Below are positions 8,272 to 17,735 of a stretch of 64,000 bases of DNA, one piece after another (position 1 is the stretch's first letter; each line of letters opens with the position of its first letter). The stretch lies in contig NZ_JBHSNJ010000012.1 of assembly GCF_042657165.1 (NCBI RefSeq), positions 1,488,001 to 1,552,000 on the forward strand, written 5' to 3'. The position numbers were made by a program, and so were the translations under genes. The stretch comes from Agrilutibacter niabensis. GTDB taxonomy: Bacteria; Pseudomonadota; Gammaproteobacteria; Xanthomonadales; Xanthomonadaceae. The notes beneath the pieces were generated by a model, which was given only the letters and a program-made list of their open reading frames with translations, was not told where the DNA came from and ran no database searches.

Positions 8272-9419
8272 CGTGGACCCACCTTTATCTGATCCGCATG
8301 CAGGTCTGTCCTTTGCATTCCGGCAACCCTTGTATCTGATCGTGTCATATCAAATGCTTCAGGCCTTCCTCGCCCAGCGTCTCCGCCGACAGTTGAAATC
8401 CCACCGCTGTACGTTTGCGGGGAAACAGAGCCCGGACCCGGGGCGCGCGCCCGCTGATCAAATGCGTTGAAGGCACTGAAGCTCCCAAGCGTTCCTTGGA
8501 AGAACATCGCTGCCATGGGTGGTGCGCTAATGATCAGCGTCGTAAGAATCAAGCCCATCCCGCCCTGTTGCATGGCTTGACTGATCATGCCGTCATTGAA
8601 GTCCTGACCAAGAAGCGCTCCGGCAGCGGCAGTGGTCCAGAACGCGGCAGCCACTCGCGTTACCATTTCCAGCGAGATCGACACCATCGCACTTAGCACT
8701 GCCATCGAGAACATGGTGCCTATTCCGTACTGAAGCCATCTACCAAAGAGAGACTTTGTCTGGTCAAACAGCAGGCACAGAATGAAAAGAGGCCCTAAAC
8801 CAACGAACAGTGCCAAGGCAATCTCATAGAGCAACAGCATCGTGCCACCAACGAGAGCCGGGCCTCCGGTTCCTAGGCCGACGAACCACATTGCGCGTGT
8901 CTTGTCGTCGTCGAGCGTCGGATCGCCCACCACATCCAATTTGTCGATACTCGAGAGAGCGACCTGCATCCAGCCAAGATTCTTGTCGATACGGTCTTCC
9001 GGCAAGGCATGGTCACCGGTCACGATCCAATTGATCTCCCGATTGACGTCATCGGTAAGGAAGTCGTGCAGATCGGTACCGAATGCCGCCATCGAAGTCG
9101 CAGCACCGACAATCAGGGTGGCTCGCAATGAATTTGTCACCAGAAGCATCATCGAATCGCGTGACTGCCCGGTCACGATTCGATACCCCTGAATCATGAT
9201 CCAAAGAGTCAACAATGTGAGCGCTATGCCTCCCGCCCATACCATGGCGTTACGCATGATGCCAAGACCGAAGTCCTGTATCTCCCCACGGAGGTAGTTC
9301 ATGATCAATCGGAAGAACATAAAGTCTCCGACCGAGTCCACGCGTGGCTGAAACCAACTCGACCACCCGGAGCTCAGCCACTGCCCCACGCCCCTTCCGT
9401 CCAAGCCGCCCAAGGTCAC
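8268..9419 (-). CDS. virB6: VirB6-type inner-membrane channel protein
   Basis: A 383-residue polytopic protein with about five to six hydrophobic helices (for example AGGIALTLLTLWIMIQGY, GGTMLLLYEIALALFVGLG, LILTTLIISAPPMAAMFF) and the VirB6/TrbL signature GPLFILCLLFDQTKSLFGRWL. VirB6 forms part of the inner-membrane pore. GTG start; its first four bases (GTGA) overlap the stop of the upstream virB5-like gene, and its stop overlaps the downstream DUF4189 gene. The long polar C-terminal tail (about 300-383) is rich in Gly, Ser and Pro. Confidence 0.87.
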   Translation of the reverse strand: MTLGGLDGRGVGQWLSSGWSSWFQPRVDSVGDFMFFRLIMNYLRGEIQDFGLGIMRNAMVWAGGIALTLLTLWIMIQGYRIVTGQSRDSMMLLVTNSLRATLIVGAATSMAAFGTDLHDFLTDDVNREINWIVTGDHALPEDRIDKNLGWMQVALSSIDKLDVVGDPTLDDDKTRAMWFVGLGTGGPALVGGTMLLLYEIALALFVGLGPLFILCLLFDQTKSLFGRWLQYGIGTMFSMAVLSAMVSISLEMVTRVAAAFWTTAAAGALLGQDFNDGMISQAMQQGGMGLILTTLIISAPPMAAMFFQGTLGSFSAFNAFDQRARAPGPGSVSPQTYSGGISTVGGDAGRGRPEAFDMTRSDTRVAGMQRTDLHADQIKVGPR

Positions 9420-10183
9420 TCGCCAACCTCAAGAGCATCTTTTAGGGCCGTGGTCCTCACCATTGCCCCAAGGGCGCTTTCCCTACCCTTCATGGCCATT
9501 CGCGCCAGCAATCTCTGATTGCCTTCCATTGCGGCGACGTAGGAATCGTAGGCTTGAATATTCGCCTGCCAGGCCTGGAATTTTGCCTCCGCCTCATTGC
9601 CGATGCGCAGGGCATCGTTGTCGCTTGCCGCTACGTTACCTTCATCATTGCTGCTATTGCGCTGGGACCCGAGCCTATCCAACTCGCCTTCCAGCTTCGG
9701 CATATATTCCTGGAAAAACTCTATCGTGTAGTTGTATTTTGCATTCTGCATCCTCTGAATGTTTGCGCAGATCCGCTTTTGCTGCTCGACGATATTTCCA
9801 GACCCATCTGGACGGAAAACTTGCGAAGGACTTCCGAAACCTAAGCCAAGCCCGCACCGCTCAGCGACCAAGTAGTTGGCATCGACCCGGGAAACAACCT
9901 GTCCACGCGGCAGACCGAATCCCATAACAATTCCATTGATCCGCACCAACTGCTGGCGATAGTGACTCAATGTGCTCGTCCATCGCGCGGCGTTCTCGCC
10001 ATATTCGTAGGCATCTTGAAAACGCTGCGAGTACGTATTTATCTGATTCAGCGTCGACTGGATCGTGTGCGGGATGTCTACCACAGGAATTCCCGTGGCG
10101 TTGGCATTCGTGGACCGCAGCGCAAGCGCCATCAATAGCGACGCAACGACGTGACTGCTCTTTACCGAGATGTCCTTTCTCAT
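9416..10183 (-). CDS. VirB5-like secreted type IV secretion component
   Basis: A 255-residue protein with a clear signal peptide (VVASLLMALALRSTNANA before TGIPVV). The mature part is mostly predicted coiled helix: TIQSTLNQINTYSQRFQDAYEYG, then a Cys pair near residues 110 and 140, and a long Gln/Glu-rich helix. Size, export signal, helicity and position between virB4 and virB6 match VirB5, the pilus-tip adhesin; direct sequence similarity is weak, so no symbol is given. ATG at 10183 follows AAGGACGAAAA. A longer reading would overlap virB4 but lacks a signal at its N-terminus. Confidence 0.65.
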   Translation of the reverse strand: MRKDISVKSSHVVASLLMALALRSTNANATGIPVVDIPHTIQSTLNQINTYSQRFQDAYEYGENAARWTSTLSHYRQQLVRINGIVMGFGLPRGQVVSRVDANYLVAERCGLGLGFGSPSQVFRPDGSGNIVEQQKRICANIQRMQNAKYNYTIEFFQEYMPKLEGELDRLGSQRNSSNDEGNVAASDNDALRIGNEAEAKFQAWQANIQAYDSYVAAMEGNQRLLARMAMKGRESALGAMVRTTALKDALEVGE

Positions 10184-10241
10184 TTTTTCGTCCTTGTCAA
10201 ACAAGCGTTGTTGTTTCAGCACCATGGCCTGCGGATGACGG

Positions 10242-12716
10242 CTAACCAATCACCTGCGGACTATCCTTGACACCACCTTCTCTTTCGCTTTCAGGTCTCT
10301 TCCTACCCGAACCTTTGCGCTCAGCGTAAAAGCGCGGCAACCACTGTTCCGGACGCAGCTCCTCCTCGCGAACCCCGGACTTGGCAGCCTCCTCTATCAA
10401 CACCCGGCGCATGACTTCAATGTTGTCCGTGGAGGCCGAGATAACAGCTAGAGCGTCGTCGAGGCCACGCAAGTTAAGCTGACAAACAGCGGCGGCATGA
10501 CCCTGCTTGACGAGGAAGCAACGCGAACGCTCGTCGAGGTTCTTCACAACCTGATACTCGGCCTCTGTCAGCTTCAGGCCCTCAATGTAGTCGTCGCGGC
10601 TTGCATTGGGGTTAGGCAGAAGGATCAAGGTGGCCGTTTGTTCGACTAATGCGGCTGAGATGTCGCTGGCAAGTGCATCTTCCGGACTCTGAGTGGCAAA
10701 TATGCCGAGGCCGTTCTGCTTCCGGATTGTCTTCTGCTTGTTCTTTGCAAAATCCTTAAGCGGGCCACCGCCGTCAAGCACCTTCCAAAATTCGTCCATA
10801 ACGTAAATGAGCGGACGTCCATCCACCAAGGATTCCAGTCGGTGCAACAGGTAGTTGATTACCGGAGCTCTAACTTCTTGATTTTCAATCACCTCTGTGT
10901 AGTCGAATCCGATTATGTTTGCCTGCTTCAGATCAATGGTATCGAGCGGATTGTCGAACACCCAGCCCAGCGAATTCCCGGCTGTCCACTTCCGCAGGCG
11001 CGCATACAGTCCATCGTCACCCATGTTTGGCAGGCTCTTCTGGAAATTGGTCATGTTGCGCAGATGGATCGGAGTGTCGAGGATGTTCTCGACAGCGCGA
11101 AAAATGTCTTCTTCTTCTCGCGCGGAATAAAGCGCCTTGCCCGCCAGAACCTTGATCAGGTCGGCGAGAAACTGAACGTTAGCGTCGCTGCGATCGCAAT
11201 GGAACGGATTGAAGCCGGTGGGCCGGCCGATCTCCAGGGATAGATAGGTTCCGCCACAGGCACGCACGAAGATCTCTGCCCCTCTGTCTTTGTCGAAGAA
11301 AAAGATGGTTGGCGATGGCCTGAGTTTCTGCACCTGGCTCAAGAGGAAGTTGATTAGTGCGGTCTTGCCTGTGCCGGATTTGCCAATGACCATCGTGTTG
11401 GCGATGGCCTTTTCTCCAATTGAGTTCTCGGCAGGGTGGGTTGCGTGGAAGTTGAAGTAATACGGCTGCCCGTTGGTGGTCTGCAAAGTTGTGACGCACT
11501 CGCCCCAAGGATTCTGATCCTTTTTTCCAGCGGCAAAGTTGTGTAGCGGGGAAAGCCCCAGGAAGTTTAGTGAACTGACGTTGGCAAGCCGCGTACGGTA
11601 CTTCCAGTTTCCTGGGAACTGGGAGTAGAACGAGGCAGAGATCGCCAAATCTTCCTTTGTCGACACGAAGCCGGCGTTGGACAGCTCCGCCCGCGCTGCC
11701 GCCACGTTCTGGGCAAGGCGTTCCTGTGACTCCGCGTAGAGCGTGAGCGTGAAGTGGTACTCCCCTAGCACGAAGTTGCCCGATGCCAGCTGGTCCATTG
11801 CCTGATCTAGCTCAACGATCTGGCTGACCGCCTTGTCGCCAGCCGAGATCATCATGCCCTTGGTGCGGTCTAGCACCCTCAGTGCGTCCTGTCGGCCCAT
11901 GGGACTGAAGGAATGAGTGATTACGTACTCGAAATCGAGGTACTTAAGCCCGTTGAGGATGCCTGGATAAGTCGCATCGGTGTATTCCTTAATATTAAGA
12001 ATGGCACCGAAGCAATTGACTCCCGTGGGAGTGCTCACTACGAAATCGCCTGACTTCGCCGAAAACATATGCCTGCTTATTGGTAAGTAGCTGTAAACAG
12101 GAGCCTGAAGAACCGGCACAGGCTCGTCGATGCGGTTGAGTAGATATCCAAAGAGCTCAAGCGCTTCGGAAAACACGACGCCATTGCGGGCTTCATACAT
12201 GCCCAACCGGCTTGGCGCGTAATCCTTTAAGACTGCTTCAACACTTCCGGCCAGCTCCAGTATCTGACCAATGGCCTGCTCCTGCTCAGCCTCCAGCTTC
12301 GTCGCGTCGATTGATTTCTCGGCGAATCGCTTACCGGAAGCAATGGGCCTGTAGATCATTGTCAAATACAGCTCGTTCTGCATGATCCGCTCCGCCGAGA
12401 GCGCCGAGAAGTAGCCATCGGACATAGTCTGATTAAAGGCCTGTTCGAACCTATCCCGTGAGCTGATGCGTCCTCTCCGCCTGACGTCATAGACCCAGAA
12501 CGCCACATTGGCGAAATCCGGTGCGCGCAAGGACTGCAGCATGCGATTGAAGACATTGTGTCGGTGCTCGATCTCCCATTCCTCCCTCCCCACGAAGGGC
12601 AAACCACCAAGGCGCCAGACCAGCAGGTAGTCACCGCCAGTCGTTTTAAGGACGGTGGGTGACACATGCGTTGAAATCGGGATCAAGTCACTTATCGATG
12701 TATCTGGACTAAGCAT
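10242..12716 (-). CDS. virB4: Type IV secretion ATPase VirB4
   Basis: An 824-residue cytoplasmic ATPase that powers pilus biogenesis and secretion. Walker A is GKSGTGKT at about 443-450 and Walker B LIYVMDEFWK near 640, followed by FATQSPEDAL, typical of the VirB4/CagE family. The N-terminal half (about 1-400) is the CagE_TrbE domain with LVWRLGGLPF near the start. The predicted protein is full length. It lies 57 bases downstream of virB3, with which VirB4 usually interacts. Confidence 0.95.
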   Translation of the reverse strand: MLSPDTSISDLIPISTHVSPTVLKTTGGDYLLVWRLGGLPFVGREEWEIEHRHNVFNRMLQSLRAPDFANVAFWVYDVRRRGRISSRDRFEQAFNQTMSDGYFSALSAERIMQNELYLTMIYRPIASGKRFAEKSIDATKLEAEQEQAIGQILELAGSVEAVLKDYAPSRLGMYEARNGVVFSEALELFGYLLNRIDEPVPVLQAPVYSYLPISRHMFSAKSGDFVVSTPTGVNCFGAILNIKEYTDATYPGILNGLKYLDFEYVITHSFSPMGRQDALRVLDRTKGMMISAGDKAVSQIVELDQAMDQLASGNFVLGEYHFTLTLYAESQERLAQNVAAARAELSNAGFVSTKEDLAISASFYSQFPGNWKYRTRLANVSSLNFLGLSPLHNFAAGKKDQNPWGECVTTLQTTNGQPYYFNFHATHPAENSIGEKAIANTMVIGKSGTGKTALINFLLSQVQKLRPSPTIFFFDKDRGAEIFVRACGGTYLSLEIGRPTGFNPFHCDRSDANVQFLADLIKVLAGKALYSAREEEDIFRAVENILDTPIHLRNMTNFQKSLPNMGDDGLYARLRKWTAGNSLGWVFDNPLDTIDLKQANIIGFDYTEVIENQEVRAPVINYLLHRLESLVDGRPLIYVMDEFWKVLDGGGPLKDFAKNKQKTIRKQNGLGIFATQSPEDALASDISAALVEQTATLILLPNPNASRDDYIEGLKLTEAEYQVVKNLDERSRCFLVKQGHAAAVCQLNLRGLDDALAVISASTDNIEVMRRVLIEEAAKSGVREEELRPEQWLPRFYAERKGSGRKRPESEREGGVKDSPQVIG

Positions 12717-12773
12717 GGCAATGGGTGACGATTCCTTTCGTTTCGCATAGTCAATAAAGCGTAGCGTCCTGAC

Positions 12774-13082
12774 TCAGCCCTGCCGTTTGGCCGGATCGCG
12801 GTAGAGATTTGGTGAGAACACCCACATTCCCGAGTGATGCTGGAGATTCCGGATCTTGAGCCGGAGCCTCCAATGCAAACCAAGCAAGCGGAATATCATC
12901 TCGTCACGTCGCGCCATCTGCCTCATCACAAAGATCACCATGGGTAATAGCAGCAAGCAGAACATGTTGATATAGAACGTGAGCAACATGCAGCTGCCCG
13001 CACCGACAGCAAAGGGCACGTAAGGCACTCCCAGAAACATTGCCGGCCGGGTGCAGCCACGAAACAACACGTTCTTATGCAT
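12774..13082 (-). CDS. virB3: VirB3-type inner-membrane protein
   Basis: A 102-residue protein: a short amphipathic N-terminus (LFRGCTRPAMFLGVPYVPF, the VirB3 signature), two adjacent hydrophobic stretches (about 20-60: FAVGAGSCMLLTFYINMFCLLLLPMV-like region), then a basic cytoplasmic tail with MARRDEMIFRLLGL. VirB3 anchors VirB4 to the membrane. The start ATG overlaps the virB2 stop by eight bases, arguing for coupled translation. A start further upstream would run inside virB2. Confidence 0.82.
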   Translation of the reverse strand: MHKNVLFRGCTRPAMFLGVPYVPFAVGAGSCMLLTFYINMFCLLLLPMVIFVMRQMARRDEMIFRLLGLHWRLRLKIRNLQHHSGMWVFSPNLYRDPAKRQG

Positions 13083-13437
13083 ACGTCGACAAAGCACTGA
13101 AGATGACGCCAACCGGAGCTGCCACGTCTTCCGGAATAACCATCTTGGCCAGCTGCGCGGCCGCGCCGATCAGAAAGCCGCCTATCAGCACCGGCGCCAC
13201 GTCGGAAATGCGCTTGTGGGCAAAAGCGATCTGGTAACCCGCAAAGATGACCGCGATGGTGACGATGGCAACCGATGCGACGTTGAGAATGCTGTTTAGC
13301 TTGCCAAGGAACCCCGTGACCCGTGCTTCAGCCGTGGTCTGCGCAAAGGCCACGTCGGGAAGCGCGAGCATCGAGACAAGCAATCCGGCGACAAGAAAAG
13401 TCGAGACAATGCTCTTCACTTGCGAGTTGTAAGTCAT
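13075..13437 (-). CDS. virB2: VirB2 major pilin
   Basis: A 120-residue pre-pilin. A signal peptide ends at DVAFA before QTTAEARV; the mature protein has two hydrophobic helices (SVAIVTIAVIFAGYQIAF and VLIGGFLIGAAAQLAKMV) separated by a short basic loop (HKR), the classic VirB2 architecture. ATG start with GAGGGA upstream. A longer N-terminal reading is possible but would add a non-signal extension. The gene follows the transglycosylase after 86 bases. Confidence 0.85.
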   Translation of the reverse strand: MTYNSQVKSIVSTFLVAGLLVSMLALPDVAFAQTTAEARVTGFLGKLNSILNVASVAIVTIAVIFAGYQIAFAHKRISDVAPVLIGGFLIGAAAQLAKMVIPEDVAAPVGVIFSALSTYA

Positions 13438-13523
13438 TGGAAAGATCCCTCTTCTAGTGTGAATTGGTGTGATGCAGCGTTTACTGCCGATCATCGGTTG
13501 CTTGCCGATGCTCGTTCTAGCGA

Positions 13524-14240
13524 CTAAAAAACGAAGGCCTGATCCCCAGGAATGGGAGTCGCTTCCGACCCACGGTCTGCCTTGGTAACGACATCGTGCG
13601 GCGGTGGATTGCTGTATCGCACCGTCGCCGTACGCGCGTGCTGCCCACGGCCTGTTGCCTGGTAGCTTCTTGCCATACGGACGGCGCGCGAAGACGACAC
13701 CGCACCTGCGCGGGGCCCCAACAGTTGCCGGCCGGGCGTCCCGGTGTCCTCAGATGGCTTGACTGCCTTGCGCGTATCAACGACGTCAATAGGAGCAGCT
13801 AACTGGTCGGTTCGGCTGGATCCATGCATCGAGGCGTAGATCTTCTGCACATAGCCATGCCGGAAGCCAGTAGTGAAGTTGCCCGAGTAGTAGCAGCTAA
13901 AAGACTTTCCCCAGTCCTGGCCCGAGCGCTCGTAGCAGTCGGCGAGAATCCGCGACCCTGCCTGGAGATTGGGACATCTCTGAAAAGCTCGTTCGTAGGA
14001 ATCCAGACCGTAGCGAGCCAAGTTGTAACGATTTACTTGTGCCAGGCCGACTGAAAAGTTGTAACCACGCTTCTCTAACATCCGCGCGGTGGCCAATGCC
14101 TCTGCAAGATTTTGAGGCTGGCGCACAAGCCGCCCGCCTACGACGCCAATGGCGTAGGGGTTGTATGAGGATTCGACGTGAACGACGTGCTGCATGACGT
14201 CGTTGGGAACTGCCATACTCGGGCAGCTCATAAGCTCCAT
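13524..14240 (-). CDS. virB1: VirB1-type lytic transglycosylase
   Basis: A 238-residue soluble lytic transglycosylase-like protein that opens peptidoglycan for the secretion machine. The catalytic Glu lies in VVHVESSYNPYAIG near residue 24; VGLAQVNRYN (the GLMQ-like motif) and SCYYSGN follow, as in VirB1. No classical signal peptide is seen; export may use a non-standard route or the start may be further upstream (GTG at 14252 adds four residues). The C-terminal 70 residues are low complexity and polar. First gene of the type IV unit, next to the right edge of the AT-rich block. Confidence 0.85.
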   Translation of the reverse strand: MELMSCPSMAVPNDVMQHVVHVESSYNPYAIGVVGGRLVRQPQNLAEALATARMLEKRGYNFSVGLAQVNRYNLARYGLDSYERAFQRCPNLQAGSRILADCYERSGQDWGKSFSCYYSGNFTTGFRHGYVQKIYASMHGSSRTDQLAAPIDVVDTRKAVKPSEDTGTPGRQLLGPRAGAVSSSRAVRMARSYQATGRGQHARTATVRYSNPPPHDVVTKADRGSEATPIPGDQAFVF

Positions 14241-14465
14241 GCCAGGTAACACTCCCTATCCCCCTGTGCCAATTCCGGCACAAAACGCTTCTGTCCTTAG
14301 CGCGCTCCAGCCCAAACCGGGCCGGTGTCGCAATAATTCACAGTGGCACCCATGCTGTCAATGGGCGTGGACCGTTCGCGCAGAAGTTTTCTTCTGGCGA
14401 TCGTTCTCAATTTCCGCTTCGCCCGCGGCCTGTAGTACTCCCTTCGACAAATCGGGGACTGCAAC

Positions 14466-16010
14466 ATGAAAACAACAGGCCCCATCACCGCCCTCGCCCT
14501 GTCCGCCCTGCTGGCCCTCACCGCCTGCACCGCGCTCCCGCCCCGCCCCGCCATGCCCGACGCCTTCGCGCCGTTGCCGGCCGCCGAAGGCGTGATGGCC
14601 GAGCGCCTCGATCCGGCGGAGGCCCAGCACCCGGGCGAATCCGGCTTCCGCCTGGTCAGCACCGGCACCGAGGCCTATGCGCTGCGCGCGTACAGCGCAC
14701 GCGTGGCCACGCGCAGCCTGGATATCCAGACCTACATCTGGCACGGCGACTTCACCGGCAAGCTGCTCGCGCAGCGGGCGCTGGAGGCGGCCGACCGCGG
14801 CGTGCAGGTGCGCATCCTGGTGGACGACATGGACGCGCGCGCCAGGAACGCCGGCTTCGCCGCGCTGGATGCGCACGAGCGCATCGAGGTCCGCGTGTTC
14901 AATCCGTTCGCCAGCCGCCGCGGCACGCTCAGCCGCATCGGCGAGCTGGGTACCGGCCTGAAGCGCCTCAACCATCGCATGCACAACAAGAGCTGGATCG
15001 CCGACAACCGCATCGCACTGGTGGGCGGGCGCAACCTCGGCGACGAATATTTCGGCGCCAGTGCGGAATCCAATTTCGTCGACCTCGACCTGCTGATGGT
15101 CGGGCCGGTGGTGCCGCAGGTCAGCGCCAGCTTCGATCGTTTCTGGAACGCGCCGAGCAACTACCCGATCGCGGCGATCAACAAGGAGCCCCCGACCGCC
15201 GAGGCGTTGGCGCGCGTGCGCGCGGTCCTGCGTGCCACCCCGGCCGAGGTGGCCAGCAGCCCCTACGCCACGGTGCTGCGCGAAGACCCCGCCGTGCAGC
15301 GGTTGATCGCCGGCGAAGGGACGCTGCACTGGAGCCGCGACTGGACCTTCGTCAGCGACGATCCGCACAAGGGCGACCAGGACGCGGCGCAGTTCAAGCA
15401 TTCGGCCGTGCTGGAGGCGCTGGCGCCCGCGATGCGATCGTCGCGGCATGAGCTGCGGGTGATCTCGCCCTATTTCGTGCCGGGGCGCCTGGGCACCAAG
15501 GGACTTTTGGACGTCGCCGGCACGGGAGTGGACGTACGCGTCCTCACCAACTCGCTGGCGGCCACCGACGTGGCCGCCGTGCACAGCGGTTATGCGCGCT
15601 ATCGCAAGGACCTGCTCAAGGGCGGCGTGCAGCTGTGGGAACTCAAGCCGACCAGCAATGCGCCGTCGCGCTTCAGCCTGCGTGGCTCCTCCGGGTCCAG
15701 CCTGCATACCAAGGCGCTGGTGATCGACGATCGCCAGGTATTCGTCGGCTCCTACAACCTCGATCCGCGCTCGACCTCGCTCAATACCGAGCAGGGCGTG
15801 CTGGTCTCGCATCCGCAATTGGCCCAGGAGCTGACGCAGGCCTTCGAGGAACAAAGCCGGGGCACGCACGCCTGGCAGGTGCAGCAGGTGGATGGAAACC
15901 TGCGCTGGAGCGACGGCACGCAGACATGGACGCGCGATCCCGAGGCCACGATGGGGCGTCGCATGCAGGTCTGGCTGGTGCGATTGCTGCCGGTGCAGTC
16001 GCAGCTGTGA
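14466..16010 (+). CDS. Phospholipase D-family lipoprotein (cardiolipin synthase C-like)
   Basis: A 514-residue protein with a lipobox (ALLALTACTAL) and two phospholipase D HKD sites: MHNKSWIADNRIALVGGRN (H173) and SLHTKALVIDDRQVFVGSYN (H414). The spacing and length match ClsC-type enzymes, which transfer phosphatidyl groups between phospholipids. The lipid anchor places it at the envelope. It begins just beyond the type IV secretion block; its signal-peptide codons contain a near-copy of a 17-base word found at the block's other end. Substrate is not proven by sequence. Confidence 0.85.
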   Translation: MKTTGPITALALSALLALTACTALPPRPAMPDAFAPLPAAEGVMAERLDPAEAQHPGESGFRLVSTGTEAYALRAYSARVATRSLDIQTYIWHGDFTGKLLAQRALEAADRGVQVRILVDDMDARARNAGFAALDAHERIEVRVFNPFASRRGTLSRIGELGTGLKRLNHRMHNKSWIADNRIALVGGRNLGDEYFGASAESNFVDLDLLMVGPVVPQVSASFDRFWNAPSNYPIAAINKEPPTAEALARVRAVLRATPAEVASSPYATVLREDPAVQRLIAGEGTLHWSRDWTFVSDDPHKGDQDAAQFKHSAVLEALAPAMRSSRHELRVISPYFVPGRLGTKGLLDVAGTGVDVRVLTNSLAATDVAAVHSGYARYRKDLLKGGVQLWELKPTSNAPSRFSLRGSSGSSLHTKALVIDDRQVFVGSYNLDPRSTSLNTEQGVLVSHPQLAQELTQAFEEQSRGTHAWQVQQVDGNLRWSDGTQTWTRDPEATMGRRMQVWLVRLLPVQSQL

Positions 16011-16138
16011 GCGCGGGCGACAGCGGGTGTAACGGTGGCGGGCGCGAAGCCCCCTGCGCACGCGGGTGTATAAGGCCCGGCAGTCGCTCGACGAACCCAT
16101 GCCGGACCCATCCCGTTCCCCCGTCGCTGAGGATGCCC

Positions 16139-17128
16139 ATGACCCGTCTGCCCGCAATGCTGCTGGCCCTGCTCGCGCCCGCCCTGGCCGCTGCCGCCAA
16201 ACCGCCCAGCTACGGTTACTTCCGCGTCGGCAACAGCGCCGACGTCGCACCCGCACCGCAGCCGGGCATCGTGCTGATGGGGGGCAGCACCGATGTCGAC
16301 GCGGCCTTCCAGTGGATGTGCCAGCGCTCCGGCGGCGGCGACTTCCTGGTGATCCGCGCCACCGGCACCGACGCCTACACCCCCTACATCCGCGACCTGT
16401 GCCCGAACGGGAACTCGGTCGCGACGCTGATCATTCCGGACGCCGCGGCGGCGAACAATGCGACGGTGGCCGACATCCTGTCGAAGGCCGAAGCGGTCTG
16501 GATCGCCGGGGGCGACCAGTCGAACTACATCAACGCGTGGACCGGGACGCCGGTGCAGGCCACGCTCAATGCCCTGATCGCCAGCGGCGTGCCGGTAGGC
16601 GGCACCAGCGCCGGCCTCAACGTGCTGACGCAATTCGTCTACACCGCGCAGGCCAGCCAGGGCGTGACGTCGAGCCAGGCCCTGGCCAATCCGTTCAACC
16701 GCTACATGTCGCTCGGGCGCGACTTTGCCAACCTGCCCCTGCTCGCGGGCGTGATCGGCGATCCGCACTTCGGCGCGCGCGATCGCATGGGGCGCGACCT
16801 CGCGTTCCTGTGCCGCATCGCGACCAATGGCTGGAGCAGTGCGCCGCGCGGAATCGCGGTCGACGAGCAGACCGCATTGCTGGTCGATGCGCAGGGCAAC
16901 GGCAGCGTGGTCGGCAGCGGCAACGTCTACTTCCTGAAGGCGCCGGGCCTGCCGGAGACTTGCCAGAGCAAGGTGCCGCTGACCTACCGCAACATCGCGG
17001 TCGATCGCATCCGCGCCGGCGATGGCTTCAACCTTGCGACGTGGCAGCGCAGTGGCGGCAGCGCCTACCTGGTCTCGGCCGAGGCAGGTGTGCTGGGCTC
17101 GACGCAGGCGGGCGGCTCGCCCTACTGA
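16139..17128 (+). CDS. Secreted cyanophycinase-like serine peptidase (S51 family)
   Basis: A 329-residue protein with a signal peptide (LLALLAPALAAAA). The S51 nucleophile elbow GGTSAGL is intact (Ser157), and GIVLMGGSTDVD, WIAGGDQSNY and GDPHFGARDRMGR match the cyanophycinase group. These enzymes cleave the multi-Arg/Asp storage polymer cyanophycin to beta-Asp-Arg. No cyanophycin synthetase is in the window, so it probably digests external polymer. Start chosen at the second ATG because GAGG is optimally spaced from it; the ATG at 16133 adds two residues. Confidence 0.8.
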   Translation: MTRLPAMLLALLAPALAAAAKPPSYGYFRVGNSADVAPAPQPGIVLMGGSTDVDAAFQWMCQRSGGGDFLVIRATGTDAYTPYIRDLCPNGNSVATLIIPDAAAANNATVADILSKAEAVWIAGGDQSNYINAWTGTPVQATLNALIASGVPVGGTSAGLNVLTQFVYTAQASQGVTSSQALANPFNRYMSLGRDFANLPLLAGVIGDPHFGARDRMGRDLAFLCRIATNGWSSAPRGIAVDEQTALLVDAQGNGSVVGSGNVYFLKAPGLPETCQSKVPLTYRNIAVDRIRAGDGFNLATWQRSGGSAYLVSAEAGVLGSTQAGGSPY

Positions 17129-17139
17129 TGATCCGGACG

Positions 17140-17170
17140 ATTCCGGAGAACGATGCGTGTTCTCCGGAAT
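17140..17170 (+). terminator. Strong hairpin after the cyanophycinase-like gene
   Basis: A perfect 12-base stem (ATTCCGGAGAAC with GTTCTCCGGAAT) and a 7-base loop begin 12 bases after the stop codon. There is no T-run, so it may be a weak intrinsic terminator or an mRNA-stabilising structure. Confidence 0.5.
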
Positions 17171-17238
17171 CCCGGAAGCGGATTCGCGAACGGCCGTCCT
17201 CGCACGACGTTCCGGCGTCGCAACCACCGCGCTCGTGG

Positions 17239-17673
17239 TTACTTCACGGTGTAGCCACGCCCCTGCATGCAGGCACCGTAGGCGCGGTAGTACGTGTCGA
17301 TGGACTGGGCATTCGCGGCTTGCGCCTGCTGGGCGCCCGCAGCCTTGTTGATGCGCGCACGGCGGCCGCCCGCCACCGCGCCCACGGCGGCACCGGCGCC
17401 GGCGTCATCGGCGACGACCTCGCCGACTACCGCCCCGCGTGCCGCTCCACGCAGCCGCTCCCCCTGCGGCCCCGTGGGCGCGGGTTGTGCGGCTGCTACG
17501 GCGGGATCGATACCCGTGCTTTGCCTGGCCCAGGCCAGGCATTCGGCGTCGTCCTGGCCTTGTTGTTGGACGTCCTGCCCGTTGGCGGGATAGGCGCTGG
17601 GCTTCTGCGCGGATGCGGGCATCGCCAACGCGATGGCCACCAGGATGACTGCGACGTGGGTAGGGTTGCGCAT
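17239..17673 (-). CDS. Exported glycine-zipper-like protein
   Basis: A 144-residue protein with signal peptide MRNPTHVAVILVAIALAMPASA. A Gly/Ala-rich stretch GAARGAVVGEVVADDAGAGAAVGAVAGG resembles glycine-zipper membrane-spanning segments; two Cys (CLAWAR near the middle and GACMQGRGYTVK at the end) may form a disulphide. The ending is typical of small Xanthomonadaceae envelope proteins. AAGGAG lies at good distance from the ATG. No function can be assigned. Confidence 0.75.
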   Translation of the reverse strand: MRNPTHVAVILVAIALAMPASAQKPSAYPANGQDVQQQGQDDAECLAWARQSTGIDPAVAAAQPAPTGPQGERLRGAARGAVVGEVVADDAGAGAAVGAVAGGRRARINKAAGAQQAQAANAQSIDTYYRAYGACMQGRGYTVK

Positions 17674-17735
17674 CTTCTTCTCCTTGCAAACCAACGGTCG
17701 AAACGGCTTCCGGTCAGAACCAGACGTTTCGTGGA

